DNA of 64,000 bases, taken from positions 1,112,053 through 1,176,052 of the forward strand of contig NZ_FWXO01000001.1 of NCBI RefSeq assembly GCF_900176415.1. The letters run 5' to 3'. Each line of letters begins with the position of its first letter. Position 1 is the stretch's first letter. This document shows positions 1 to 8,621 of this stretch, piece by piece. The notes beneath the pieces were generated by a model. That model saw only the letters and a program-made list of their open reading frames with translations, was not told where the DNA came from and did not search any database. Position numbers and translations under genes: made by a program. The stretch is from Cellulophaga tyrosinoxydans (GTDB taxonomy: Bacteria > Bacteroidota > Bacteroidia > Flavobacteriales > Flavobacteriaceae).

Positions 1-1803
1 ATGCTCTTCGGGTATTAAGTCTGGGATTACATCAACTCTTTCCATCATATACCTTGGTTGTTTTAAAACATCAACAAATAAGACATTAATATTAGATTTT
101 TTTAAATCTATTAAAATATCCTCTAGAGTGTACAATCCAGATTGATCCATATATTGCATTCTATCCATACGTATAATTACAGTAGACGCAGTTTTTGGTA
201 TTTGATTGGCTAATGCTTGAAACTCACTTGTTGAACCAAAAAACAAAGGGCCTTTTAAGTGTTTTATGAATACTTCTTCTTTTAAATTTTTAGGAAAATC
301 TAATTCATCTGCCCACGCTTCTTCTTCCTCTAGCGATTTTACGTCGGAACGTTCGGCGGTTAAATCTCCCATTTTTTTCATGAACATTAAAGATGCTATT
401 ACCAAACCAATCCCAACAGCGTAAACTAAATTCCAGAATGTAGATAATAACATTACCACTAACATTACAATAACTTCTGAGCTTAATTTTAAAGGGCCTA
501 TTTTAATATCTTTTGGTAAACTTGGAATAGCCTTTAAGCCTTTATAATCCATTACACTTGTACCCACGGTAATCAATATACCAGCAAGCACTGCAGCAGG
601 AATTTGAGAGGCGATAGGGCCTAATGCTAATAAAATAAACAACAATAAAATACCCGCTATCATACCTGAAAGCTTAGTTTTTCCACCAGAGTTTATGTTT
701 ACAACAGTTCTAATTGTTGCGCCAGCACCTGGTAATCCGCCAAAAATTGCACCAATACTATTTCCTATCCCTTGTCCAACCAACTCTTTATTTGGATTAT
801 GTTTGGTTTTGGTCATATTATCGGCAACCACCGAAGTTAAAAGCGAATCAATGGCACCCAATAGTGCTAAAGTTACCGACGAGAAAATATAGGGCGTGAT
901 AGATCCGAGTTTAAACTGGGTAAATATTTCTAGTCTAGGTATGGGAAATCCGCCTGGTATGGTTTCTATTGGGCGATAGTTTAACCCAAAACCAAATGCG
1001 ACTCCTGAAACTACTAAAAGCGCAACTAAGGTACTTGGGATAGTAGTGGTGATTTTTTTAAAACCATAGATTATTAATATGGTGGCAAGTGCTAAAGCTA
1101 GTTCTAACCAATTTATGTTTTGCAGTGCTCTAGGTATGACCATAAGTGCACCTAAGGCACCTTTGGTATCTGAGCTTGCCAAAGTTTTAGCTTCTTTAGC
1201 AATATTTTCTTCAGTAATTTCTCCTGATCTTTTAATGGTTTCTTCAAAATTTTCCAAAACTAAAATACCTTCTCCTGCTTCTTCCTTTAAAATATTTTGT
1301 AGAATAAGTTCTTCCGCTTTTGGTTTATAACTATTTACAAACTCAGCATCGTCTTTTGGATAGTAACCTAATGTTGGTAAGATTTGCGTAATTATAATTA
1401 TCACACCAATGGCCGTCATAAATCCAGAAACAACAGGATAGGGAATGTAACGTATATATTTACCTAATCCCATAAAACCTAGGCCAATTTGGATAAGACC
1501 CCCCAATAAGAAAACGGTAAGGATAGCAGGTAACGCTTGTTCTACGCTGCCGTCGTTTATTGCAATAATACCAGCAATTATTACCATACTTACTGCCGTC
1601 ATCGGAGCTGTTGGACCAGATATTTGAGTATTTGTTCCACCAAATAATGCAGCAAAGAAACTAATAAAGATAGCTCCATAAAGTCCGGCACTTGGCCCAA
1701 GTCCGGAACTTACACCAAAGGCTAGCGCTAAAGGTAGCGCAACAATACCAGCAGTTACTCCGCCAAATAAATCTCCTTTGAAATTAGAGAATAAATTTTT
1801 CAT
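1..1803 (-). CDS. SulP-family anion/bicarbonate permease (3' end outside window)
   Basis: Inner-membrane SulP (SLC26-like) anion transporter. The reading frame is open from the ATG at 1803 to the window edge, so the C-terminus is missing. The N-terminus (MKNLFSNFKGDLFGGVTAG, then VALPLALAFGVSSG) is the typical SulP TM1 entry, and about 500 residues of membrane segments follow. A cytoplasmic STAS domain begins near residue 510 (RMDRMQYMDQSGLYTLEDIL) and is cut off. It lies 42 bp downstream of a beta-carbonic anhydrase in the same orientation. SulP proteins carry sulfate, bicarbonate or other anions; the carbonic anhydrase context suggests bicarbonate (inference). The family call is very secure; the substrate is not. 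Confidence 0.93.
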   Translation of the reverse strand, partial: MKNLFSNFKGDLFGGVTAGIVALPLALAFGVSSGLGPSAGLYGAIFISFFAALFGGTNTQISGPTAPMTAVSMVIIAGIIAINDGSVEQALPAILTVFLLGGLIQIGLGFMGLGKYIRYIPYPVVSGFMTAIGVIIIITQILPTLGYYPKDDAEFVNSYKPKAEELILQNILKEEAGEGILVLENFEETIKRSGEITEENIAKEAKTLASSDTKGALGALMVIPRALQNINWLELALALATILIIYGFKKITTTIPSTLVALLVVSGVAFGFGLNYRPIETIPGGFPIPRLEIFTQFKLGSITPYIFSSVTLALLGAIDSLLTSVVADNMTKTKHNPNKELVGQGIGNSIGAIFGGLPGAGATIRTVVNINSGGKTKLSGMIAGILLLFILLALGPIASQIPAAVLAGILITVGTSVMDYKGLKAIPSLPKDIKIGPLKLSSEVIVMLVVMLLSTFWNLVYAVGIGLVIASLMFMKKMGDLTAERSDVKSLEEEEAWADELDFPKNLKEEVFIKHLKGPLFFGSTSEFQALANQIPKTASTVIIRMDRMQYMDQSGLYTLEDILIDLKKSNINVLFVDVLKQPRYMMERVDVIPDLIPEEH

Positions 1804-1845
1804 AATTTAGTTTTACTTTGGTTACTATTCTTATAAGTAGCTATA

Positions 1846-2481
1846 TTAATCTAGATGATAAATTTCCATGATATTCTCTAAGATTCCTTCAAAATCTATT
1901 TTTAGATCAATAAGTTCTCCTGTATGAATGTCAAAAACCCACCCATGAACTTTGAGTCCGTGATCGCGATATGCTTTTTGTACGGCAGCAGTTTTTATTA
2001 AATTTACGCACTGCTCTTCCACATTTAATTCCACTAGACGTTCGTATTTTTTTTCTTCATCAGTAATAGCATTTAGCTCTGTTTTGTGAATTCGAAAAAC
2101 ATCTCTAATATTTCTTAACCATGGGTTTAAAACACCTAAATCGGCTGATTGCATGGCGGCTTTGACACCCCCGCAGCCATAATGCCCACAAACAACCACA
2201 TGGTTTACTTTTAAATGTACTACTGCGTATTCTACTACAGACATGGCATTTAAATCAGTACCAATTACCATATTGGCAATGTTTCTGTGTACAAATACTT
2301 CACCAGGACCTAATCCCATTAAATCTTCAGCAGTTACTCTACTATCTGAACATCCGATGTACAATAATTCAGGATTTTGCCCTTCTCCCATTTTATCAAA
2401 ATAATTTGAATCAGCGGTAAGCTTATCTTTAATCCACTTTTTATTATTTTCAAATACGTTATTTAGGTTCATTTTTTTCAC
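1846..2481 (-). CDS. can: Beta-class carbonic anhydrase (first of two)
   Basis: Zinc enzyme of 211 residues that interconverts CO2 and bicarbonate in the cytoplasm. The beta-class residues are all visible: Cys44, Asp46 and Arg48 in CSDSR, and His100 and Cys103 in GHYGCGG. Length is normal for a Can/CynT-type enzyme. It precedes a SulP permease by 42 bp, fitting bicarbonate uptake coupled to hydration/dehydration (inference). A hairpin with a U run lies about 30 bp upstream, between it and the second carbonic anhydrase, so this gene and the permease may form a separately tuned transcript. Confidence 0.95.
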   Translation of the reverse strand: MKKMNLNNVFENNKKWIKDKLTADSNYFDKMGEGQNPELLYIGCSDSRVTAEDLMGLGPGEVFVHRNIANMVIGTDLNAMSVVEYAVVHLKVNHVVVCGHYGCGGVKAAMQSADLGVLNPWLRNIRDVFRIHKTELNAITDEEKKYERLVELNVEEQCVNLIKTAAVQKAYRDHGLKVHGWVFDIHTGELIDLKIDFEGILENIMEIYHLD

Positions 2482-2513
2482 GAGAATTATTGGTTAAGGT
2501 ACTCTATTTATTA

Positions 2514-2543
2514 AAAATGACCTATCTTAAAATAGGCCATTTT
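2514..2543 (-). terminator. Internal terminator-like hairpin between the two carbonic anhydrases
   Basis: Twelve-base-pair stem (2514-2525 with 2532-2543) and a 6-nt loop. Read on the minus strand, one pair is G-U and the 3' arm ends in a run of U. It sits in the 90-bp gap after the 2572 gene and before the 2481 start. It looks like an intrinsic terminator or attenuator that separates SulP-USP-CA from CA-SulP. Confidence 0.5.
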
Positions 2544-2571
2544 ATAACTGAGGAAAATGTTTTAGTTAATT

Positions 2572-3198
2572 TTAATAAAAATCAACCTCACCTGTAGAAA
2601 TATCATACATGGCGCCAACGATTAGAATTTCTTTGTTCTTTTCCATATCTGCTAATATTCTACTTCGCTCTCTAATATTTTCAATAGTAAGCAAAACATT
2701 TTTAGCCGATACCGAATCTACAAATTCTAAATTTTTCGAATTTCTTAAGCTTTCATCTTTAGGTTCCTTTACTTCGGCAACAGCAGGCTCAAGTTTATTT
2801 ATTAGTGCGGTTAAATTACCCATTCTGGCATGATCACAAGCTCCTTTTATGGCTCCACAACTAGTGTGACCCAATACAACAATAAGTTTAGTACCTGCTA
2901 ATTTACTGGCAAACTCCATACTCCCAAGTATATCTTCATTTACAAAGTTACCGGCAATTCTGATACTAAAAATATCGCCAAGACCTTGGTCAAAGACCAG
3001 CTCTGCTGACACTCTAGAATCTATACAACTAAGTATAGTCGCGAATGGAAATTGCCCATCGCTCGTATCATTTACCTGTTCTAATAAATTACGATTGGCT
3101 TTTAAGTTATTTTGAAAACGCTGATTTCCTTCTTTTAAAAATTGAAGCGCTTTTTCAGGCGTCATGGTTGCTTGCGTTTCTCTTGTATGTGCTTTCAT
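2572..3198 (-). CDS. Beta-class carbonic anhydrase (second of two)
   Basis: Carbonic anhydrase of 208 residues, clearly a different subfamily from its neighbour at 1846. The zinc-site residues are Cys58, Asp60 and Arg62 in CIDSR, with His111 and Cys114 in GHTSCGA. The N-terminus (TPEKALQFLKEGNQRF) matches the group often annotated as periplasmic-type or SulP-associated enzymes, but no signal peptide is visible here, so a cytoplasmic location is most likely. It follows the universal stress protein by 22 bp and is followed by a terminator-like hairpin. The two enzymes diverge widely outside the active site, which argues against a recent duplication. Confidence 0.94.
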   Translation of the reverse strand: MKAHTRETQATMTPEKALQFLKEGNQRFQNNLKANRNLLEQVNDTSDGQFPFATILSCIDSRVSAELVFDQGLGDIFSIRIAGNFVNEDILGSMEFASKLAGTKLIVVLGHTSCGAIKGACDHARMGNLTALINKLEPAVAEVKEPKDESLRNSKNLEFVDSVSAKNVLLTIENIRERSRILADMEKNKEILIVGAMYDISTGEVDFY

Positions 3199-3220
3199 AT
3201 GCTATATATTTTTAAATTGA

Positions 3221-4030
3221 TTAGTTTAAATTGTAATTCTTATTACCCAATATGAGCAAGTTTACAGGTAATTCTTTAATTAGTTCTTTATAATTACGAA
3301 CAGAAGATTTCTTTTTGCCATTTGTTGCTCTGTCTACACACAATAGATTAATACTGTTTTTTGCAAGATATTTAGAAAGAGTTTTAATAGAATCATCAGA
3401 CTTTTCAAACACATAGTTTATCGTCTTTTTCTCTTTCAATGTTTCAGTTTTATTGGAATATGAATCTGATATGTGAAATGATTTTAATGGCGATTTTGTA
3501 AACTTAACCAAATCAGAAGGAAATTTTACGTCCAATTGTTCTTCTATATCATTTAACAAGCCTATCGCTAACTCTTTGTTTGGTTCTATATTATTTTCTT
3601 TATCAGCAATTAGTATAGCGCCTTGATGCTTTTTTAACACCAACTCAGTAACATTATCGCCAATTAAACGAAGTACATTTTTCTTTTTCTTACCCAATAC
3701 TATAATATCGGGGTTCGTTTGATCTAAAAAAGTTTCAATTTCTTTATTTACATTTCCGATGGAAAAAGAGTAATCTATGGAAAAATTGAATTGATCTGAG
3801 ATTAGGCTTTTAAGTCCTTTCAACTTATTTTCAGTTTCTTTGTAATGGTCGTTTATAGAGCGTAATGCAGATAAATTATTGTCTTTTTTAACAAGATCAA
3901 TTGATTTTTTTACGTGAAAAACATGCACTTCACCTTTGATCATTTTGGCTAAAGCAACTGTGTTTTTTAAATTATTTATACTGGATTTTTTTAAATCAGT
4001 TAGTACTACTATTTTATTATTATTTTTCAT
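3221..4030 (-). CDS. Universal stress protein (UspA family, double-domain length)
   Basis: Protein of 269 residues. The N-terminal half starts with a Usp beta strand (KIVVLTDLKKSSINNLKNTV) and ends with DPNIIVLGKKKK-like and HQGAILIADKEN segments characteristic of the UspA fold. The second half is a degenerate repeat of it. The usual ATP-binding glycine signature is only partly kept (LGKKKKNVLRLIGDNVTELV). It lies 6 bp after the SulP permease at 4037 and 22 bp before a carbonic anhydrase. Usp proteins often regulate neighbouring transporters; a role in controlling bicarbonate uptake is inference. Confidence 0.85.
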   Translation of the reverse strand: MKNNNKIVVLTDLKKSSINNLKNTVALAKMIKGEVHVFHVKKSIDLVKKDNNLSALRSINDHYKETENKLKGLKSLISDQFNFSIDYSFSIGNVNKEIETFLDQTNPDIIVLGKKKKNVLRLIGDNVTELVLKKHQGAILIADKENNIEPNKELAIGLLNDIEEQLDVKFPSDLVKFTKSPLKSFHISDSYSNKTETLKEKKTINYVFEKSDDSIKTLSKYLAKNSINLLCVDRATNGKKKSSVRNYKELIKELPVNLLILGNKNYNLN

Positions 4031-4036
4031 GATTTT

Positions 4037-5629
4037 TTAGCTTAAACTTATATTAGACTTTGGTCTTTCATTAAAAAAATCAATATAGCTGGTAGGATTC
4101 TCAACTATTCCTCTTTTAGAAACTAACTTAATATCAATATTTCGTTCTTTTGCTTTAATAGAAAAATCTTCTAATATTTCAATAATGTCATTATCTAAAT
4201 AACGTGTATTAAGTAGGTTTAGTTCTAAATAGGTGTCTCTTGGTAAGCTATCTAATTCCTTTAAAATAGCTCCTTTATTAAAAAAAGTCACTTCTTCAGC
4301 AAGAGTCATTTTAATTCTATGTTTACCATTACTATTGTCTTCAATATGTAAAAAGTGAGAATTTTGGTAGCTTTTTAGAAGTATTACTACAATCCCAACA
4401 GCAAGCCCCAATCCAATACCCATTAACAAATCTGTAAATACAATACCGAATACCGTAACAAAAAATGGTACAGATTGTTTCCAGCCTAAGTCATACATTT
4501 TTTTGAATAAAGCAGGTTTCGCTAATTTAAAACCTACAATAAATAGTATAGCCGCCAAAACTGAAAGCGGTACCATATTTAATAATTTAGGAATAAGTAT
4601 TACTGAAATTAATAACAGGAAACCATGTATAATTGTAGACATTTTACTCTTACCACCTGATTGAATATTCGCCGAACTACGAACAATTACTTGAGTTATT
4701 GGTAAGCCTCCTATTAAACCAGAGATAATATTACCTGTTCCTTGCGCTAATAATTCTCTATTGGTTGGAGTAACATTTTTATCAGGATCTAATTTATCCG
4801 TAGCCTCAACACATAATAAGGTTTCTAAACTAGCTACTAAAGCAATAGTAAATGCGGTTATCCAAATTTCTGGATTTGTGATTGCACCAAAATTTGGAAA
4901 AGAAAATTGTGCTAAAAATGATGCAGCATCTTCTGGTATAGGAACGCTAACTAAATGTTTGGCGGATATTTTAAATGTTTCATTGTCTTTAGTAAAAACA
5001 AAGAATAAGATTCCTAAAATTACCGCTACTAATGGCCCCTGTATAATTTGGAAGATTTTACTCTTTTTGGTCAATACTTTATCCCAAAGTAGTAGAACAC
5101 CTAACCCAATAACTGCAATTAATGTGGAACCTAAGCTAATATTATTAAATGCCATAAAAATCTCAGAAAAAGTATTTTGACCATCTACTTGAAAAAATGC
5201 AAAATCTCCTTCAGGATCAGCATCATATCCAAAAAAGTGTGGAATTTGTTTTAGAATTATTATTATTCCAATTCCTGTAAGCATTCCTTTTATTACAGAA
5301 GATGGAAAATAGTAACCAATTACTCCAGCTTTTAGAATTCCAAAAACAATTTGAATAATACCACCTAAAACTACTGCTAAAAGAAAATTTTGGTAACCAC
5401 CTAGTGCACCTATGGCTGTTAATACTATTGCTGCTAGTCCAGCTGCTGGGCCACTAACACCAATTTTTGAGCCTGATAGGCCACCAACTACTATTCCACC
5501 AATAATACCTGCAATTAAACCAGAAAAAAGTGGAGCACCACTGGCTAAGGCAATACCTAAACACAAAGGTAAAGCCACAAAAAATACTACGACACTTGCA
5601 GGCAAGTCGTTTTTTAAAGTTTTAAACAT
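4037..5629 (-). CDS. SulP-family permease with C-terminal STAS domain
   Basis: Complete 530-residue SulP transporter, the first gene of the cluster. It begins MFKTLKNDLPASVVVFFVAL and continues LCLGIALASGAPLFSG, the conserved TM1 region. About ten to twelve membrane segments follow to roughly residue 400. A STAS domain occupies about residues 425-525 (YLELNLLNTRYLDNDIIEIL). The following genes are a universal stress protein and a beta-carbonic anhydrase in tight order, the arrangement of bicarbonate-transporting SulP proteins (BicA-like). Sulfate or another anion remains possible. Confidence 0.93.
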   Translation of the reverse strand: MFKTLKNDLPASVVVFFVALPLCLGIALASGAPLFSGLIAGIIGGIVVGGLSGSKIGVSGPAAGLAAIVLTAIGALGGYQNFLLAVVLGGIIQIVFGILKAGVIGYYFPSSVIKGMLTGIGIIIILKQIPHFFGYDADPEGDFAFFQVDGQNTFSEIFMAFNNISLGSTLIAVIGLGVLLLWDKVLTKKSKIFQIIQGPLVAVILGILFFVFTKDNETFKISAKHLVSVPIPEDAASFLAQFSFPNFGAITNPEIWITAFTIALVASLETLLCVEATDKLDPDKNVTPTNRELLAQGTGNIISGLIGGLPITQVIVRSSANIQSGGKSKMSTIIHGFLLLISVILIPKLLNMVPLSVLAAILFIVGFKLAKPALFKKMYDLGWKQSVPFFVTVFGIVFTDLLMGIGLGLAVGIVVILLKSYQNSHFLHIEDNSNGKHRIKMTLAEEVTFFNKGAILKELDSLPRDTYLELNLLNTRYLDNDIIEILEDFSIKAKERNIDIKLVSKRGIVENPTSYIDFFNERPKSNISLS

Positions 5630-5701
5630 ACAAAAAAGTTTAGCCCTAGAATATTTAATATAATAGGGATGATTAATAAAGAATTGATTTAACGAGTTTT
5701 A

Positions 5702-6016
5702 CTAAACCTCTTTTTTTGGAGGTGGAAGAAGTATTTTTTGAGTGTGGGTTGAAACGCCAAGAATATAAAAATCAGCAATCTTTTGAGACTGTTGTTTTGA
5801 TATTTGAGAAAAGCATTCTAATTGATCAAAAAAAAGCTTTGGTGTTTCTGTGTTTTTTTTGCCTTGAGGATATTCATGTTGTTCCTCTTCAGTTAAATTG
5901 GTAACTAAAACTTTAGTATCGGAATCTAACATAGTTATAATAGGGGGCGCTGTTAAGGCAATAAGCCAAACCAGTAGTAAGAAACTCTGAATTAAAGTTT
6001 TAGAAATTCCTATCAT
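5702..6016 (-). CDS. Small hypothetical protein with N-terminal hydrophobic segment
   Basis: A 104-residue reading frame that I do not recognise. It starts with a hydrophobic stretch (residues 8-28, IQSFLLLVWLIALTAPPIIT), either a signal peptide or one membrane anchor. A polar remainder follows, containing EEEQHEYPQGKKNTE and ending in LPPPKKEV. It lies between the SulP cluster and the Bat operon, 50 bp downstream of batE and on the same strand, so it could be the tail of either transcript. The hydrophobic start plus the Lys/Glu-rich middle resembles small flavobacterial envelope proteins. It has no family anchor. Confidence 0.55.
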   Translation of the reverse strand: MIGISKTLIQSFLLLVWLIALTAPPIITMLDSDTKVLVTNLTEEEQHEYPQGKKNTETPKLFFDQLECFSQISKQQSQKIADFYILGVSTHTQKILLPPPKKEV

Positions 6017-6066
6017 AACATTTGCAAAGATATATGTAAAGTAATGATGAAAATGTTAAAAATTAA

Positions 6067-6825
6067 CTAAAAATCTTTTAATATTTTAATAGTTTTATTA
6101 TATATCCATCCTGTTTTACCGTCTGCTATTTTAATTTTTTTCCACTCACCAAGTTCATCTAAAATTAAAACTTTAGTACCCTCGTGTAATCTGAAAGTTT
6201 CGGCACTTGTATCGTTTGGTTCCGACTTTACAATTACTTCTTTATCAAAGACTATAGCAGGCTGATCAGAAGAAAAGATATTATATTTTGAGTATGTTAT
6301 TGCGATGGTTGCAAACGCCAGGAAAAAAAATACTATACCAGATACAAATGCAATTCTTTTATAGGTAGCATATCTCAAAAAATAATAGAGTAAATAACAG
6401 AAAACAAACAATATCATTAAAGCAACACTAACGTATGCCCATTGTTCAAATGAAAAATACGATGTTGCACTGTTATAGATTTTGGCCAAACCAGTTTCAG
6501 GCATTACTTCTATTGCATCTAGCGTCATGTTTTTAGCATAGGCCAAATTGTTTTTTATATCAGCATCACCTGGGTTTAATAATAATGCCTTTTCATAGTA
6601 ATAAATACTTGGAGCAATCTCGTTTAATTTGTAATATACATTGCCAAGATTATAATATAGTTCGGCAGAATGTTCTCCACCATCTAATATTTGAAGATAG
6701 TTTTTTGCTGCAACTTCGTAAGCACCTTCATTATAAGCCTTATTACCTTGCTCAAATAGTGTTTCGTTTTGCGAAAAACCACAAAAACTGATGAATAAAA
6801 TAAGTATAAACTGTAGCTTTTTCAC
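6067..6825 (-). CDS. batE: BatE: TPR and SH3-like aerotolerance protein
   Basis: Last gene of the Bat (Bacteroides aerotolerance) operon, 252 residues. A signal peptide (MKKLQFILILFISFCGFSQ) is followed by TPR repeats (about 25-110: AAKNYLQILDGG, AELYYNLGNVYYKLNE). Two membrane segments lie at about 127-150 and 158-178, and a C-terminal SH3-like domain follows (about 188-248, LHEGTKVLILDELGEWKKIK). The start lies 11 bp after the batD stop. BatE is thought to act at the envelope with the vWA proteins BatA and BatB; the biochemical role is not settled for the family. Confidence 0.9.
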   Translation of the reverse strand: MKKLQFILILFISFCGFSQNETLFEQGNKAYNEGAYEVAAKNYLQILDGGEHSAELYYNLGNVYYKLNEIAPSIYYYEKALLLNPGDADIKNNLAYAKNMTLDAIEVMPETGLAKIYNSATSYFSFEQWAYVSVALMILFVFCYLLYYFLRYATYKRIAFVSGIVFFFLAFATIAITYSKYNIFSSDQPAIVFDKEVIVKSEPNDTSAETFRLHEGTKVLILDELGEWKKIKIADGKTGWIYNKTIKILKDF

Positions 6826-6836
6826 CTTTATATTGT

Positions 6837-8621
6837 TTACAATTGTTTGTCCATTGCGGATATAACTTCACTAGCTTTATTATAATCTTCTTGCATTTGT
6901 ACATTAGAAAATGGGCTATAACGCGCCATTTCACAATTTTTAAGCAATGCAATAAAACCTTCAGAAGTAGTATTATCTACCTTTTTTTCAGATAGTAATT
7001 GGGCAATTTTATCTTTACTAAACTCTGATGTTTCTATTTTAAGTTTGGCTTTTAAATAGTTATGTAGGGCTTTTTCTAGAGCTACATAAAAAGCGTCTTT
7101 ATTACCTAAAGTTTTTTTAGCAGCAGATAAATATTTTCTAGCTAGCCTGTTGGCTTTTTTAATTTTATTTCCCGCTACATCACTTAAAATAGCTTCTCTT
7201 TTTCTTCCAAACAATATGGCAATAGGAATTAATAATAAAGGAAGCAATAACCACAAAAAGTACGCTTTAGAACCAAAGAAATAAGAAACACTAGCGGGTT
7301 GTAATGTGGTTTTAAGCTTAATAAATTGAAATTGATCACCAGTTGCTTCTACCGTTTGACGATTGTTAACTACGCTAGCATTAGAAGCGGTTGATGAATT
7401 ACCATTAACTGGGCCTTGCAATACATTAATTAAAATTTCTTGAGAATTTATAGTGCGGTATTGCTCTGTTTTTGGATTAAAAAAACTAAAAGATATACTT
7501 GGGATTGGGTATTTGCCTTTAAAACTTGGAATAACAGTATAATTGTTTTTAACACTACCATCCATTCCAGAAATTGATGTATTTATCTTTTCTTCAAATT
7601 CTGGTTCGTATACTTCTAAAGAACTAGGCAAATTAAGCTCTGGTAGTTGAAACAATTTTAGGTTACCAGAACCATTTACTTCTACTATGGCTTGTAAAGA
7701 TTCAGAGGCATTTAATGCTGTTTTACTAGTGGTTACTGAAAAATTAAAATCTCCAACAGCACCACTAAAATTTTCAGGCTTACCTTCAATAGGTAGCTCT
7801 TTAACAGTGATAGTTCTGCTGCCAGCGGATACTGTTTTACTAGTGGCTGTATATATAGGTCGCCCAAAAAAATCTCTTCTGCCAGAAGGCACTTCCAAAG
7901 AAACGTTAAGCGCTAAAGGCTCAATATCTAACTTACCTGTTTTTTGGGGATATAGAACAACTCTTTTCAGCACTACAAATCGGTAGGGTTTACCATCATA
8001 AGTGCCTTCTTCAACAGTATATTGCTTCACAGGCATATCTTGACTCCAGAAGTTGTTATACGTTGGATTGTCTATAGGTCTAAAATTAGTTACATTAATA
8101 TCACTCACATATAATTTATAAACAACACTAATAGCCTCGTTTAAATAGGGATTAGAGTTAGAAACTTCAGCAACTAAATGTAAATTTTCATCAGCAATAG
8201 ATTCGGCAGAAGGTGGAGCATTTGGATTCTCAACTACACCTGTAACTTCGATTTCTTTGGTTAAGGATTTATAAGTTTTACCATCAATTACAATAGTGGC
8301 TTGGCCTATGGTAAACTTTCCTTTTGCAGTAGGTTCCAAAACATAGGAATACACTTTAGAGAAAGACCGTACGCCATTCATAAAGGTATTTTTAATAGAT
8401 TGACCTGGTCCAAAAACCACATCAAATCCATTAAAATTTGGAGGATTAAAATTGTCACCATCACGGTTCATAGAAAAATCTACACGTAGCTTTTCGTTTA
8501 ATCCTACTTTATTTTTACTTACGGACATTTCAAAAGTTACCTCGTCATCTTGCGCATTAACGAATAATGCGAAAAACAATAAGCCTATGAAAGCCAAATA
8601 TTTTTTAAGTAGTAATTGCAT
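6837..8621 (-). CDS. batD: BatD: membrane-anchored Ig-like aerotolerance protein
   Basis: BatD/oxygen-tolerance family, 594 residues from the ATG at 8621. That ATG overlaps the batC stop as TAATG, which is why I prefer it to an upstream TTG at 8627. Domains are a signal peptide ending near VNAQ, a long periplasmic Ig-like region (about 25-430), one membrane segment (YFLWLLLPLLLIPIAILF, about 455-475), and a cytoplasmic helical tail to the end. Residues near LNLPSSLEVYEPEFEEKINT are typical BatD. Translational coupling with batC is evident. Confidence 0.93.
   Translation of the reverse strand: MQLLLKKYLAFIGLLFFALFVNAQDDEVTFEMSVSKNKVGLNEKLRVDFSMNRDGDNFNPPNFNGFDVVFGPGQSIKNTFMNGVRSFSKVYSYVLEPTAKGKFTIGQATIVIDGKTYKSLTKEIEVTGVVENPNAPPSAESIADENLHLVAEVSNSNPYLNEAISVVYKLYVSDINVTNFRPIDNPTYNNFWSQDMPVKQYTVEEGTYDGKPYRFVVLKRVVLYPQKTGKLDIEPLALNVSLEVPSGRRDFFGRPIYTATSKTVSAGSRTITVKELPIEGKPENFSGAVGDFNFSVTTSKTALNASESLQAIVEVNGSGNLKLFQLPELNLPSSLEVYEPEFEEKINTSISGMDGSVKNNYTVIPSFKGKYPIPSISFSFFNPKTEQYRTINSQEILINVLQGPVNGNSSTASNASVVNNRQTVEATGDQFQFIKLKTTLQPASVSYFFGSKAYFLWLLLPLLLIPIAILFGRKREAILSDVAGNKIKKANRLARKYLSAAKKTLGNKDAFYVALEKALHNYLKAKLKIETSEFSKDKIAQLLSEKKVDNTTSEGFIALLKNCEMARYSPFSNVQMQEDYNKASEVISAMDKQL

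Noticed and set aside
695-1330. Several short plus-strand frames within the first SulP gene
   Set aside because: They lie antisense to a clear transporter reading frame and resemble no family.
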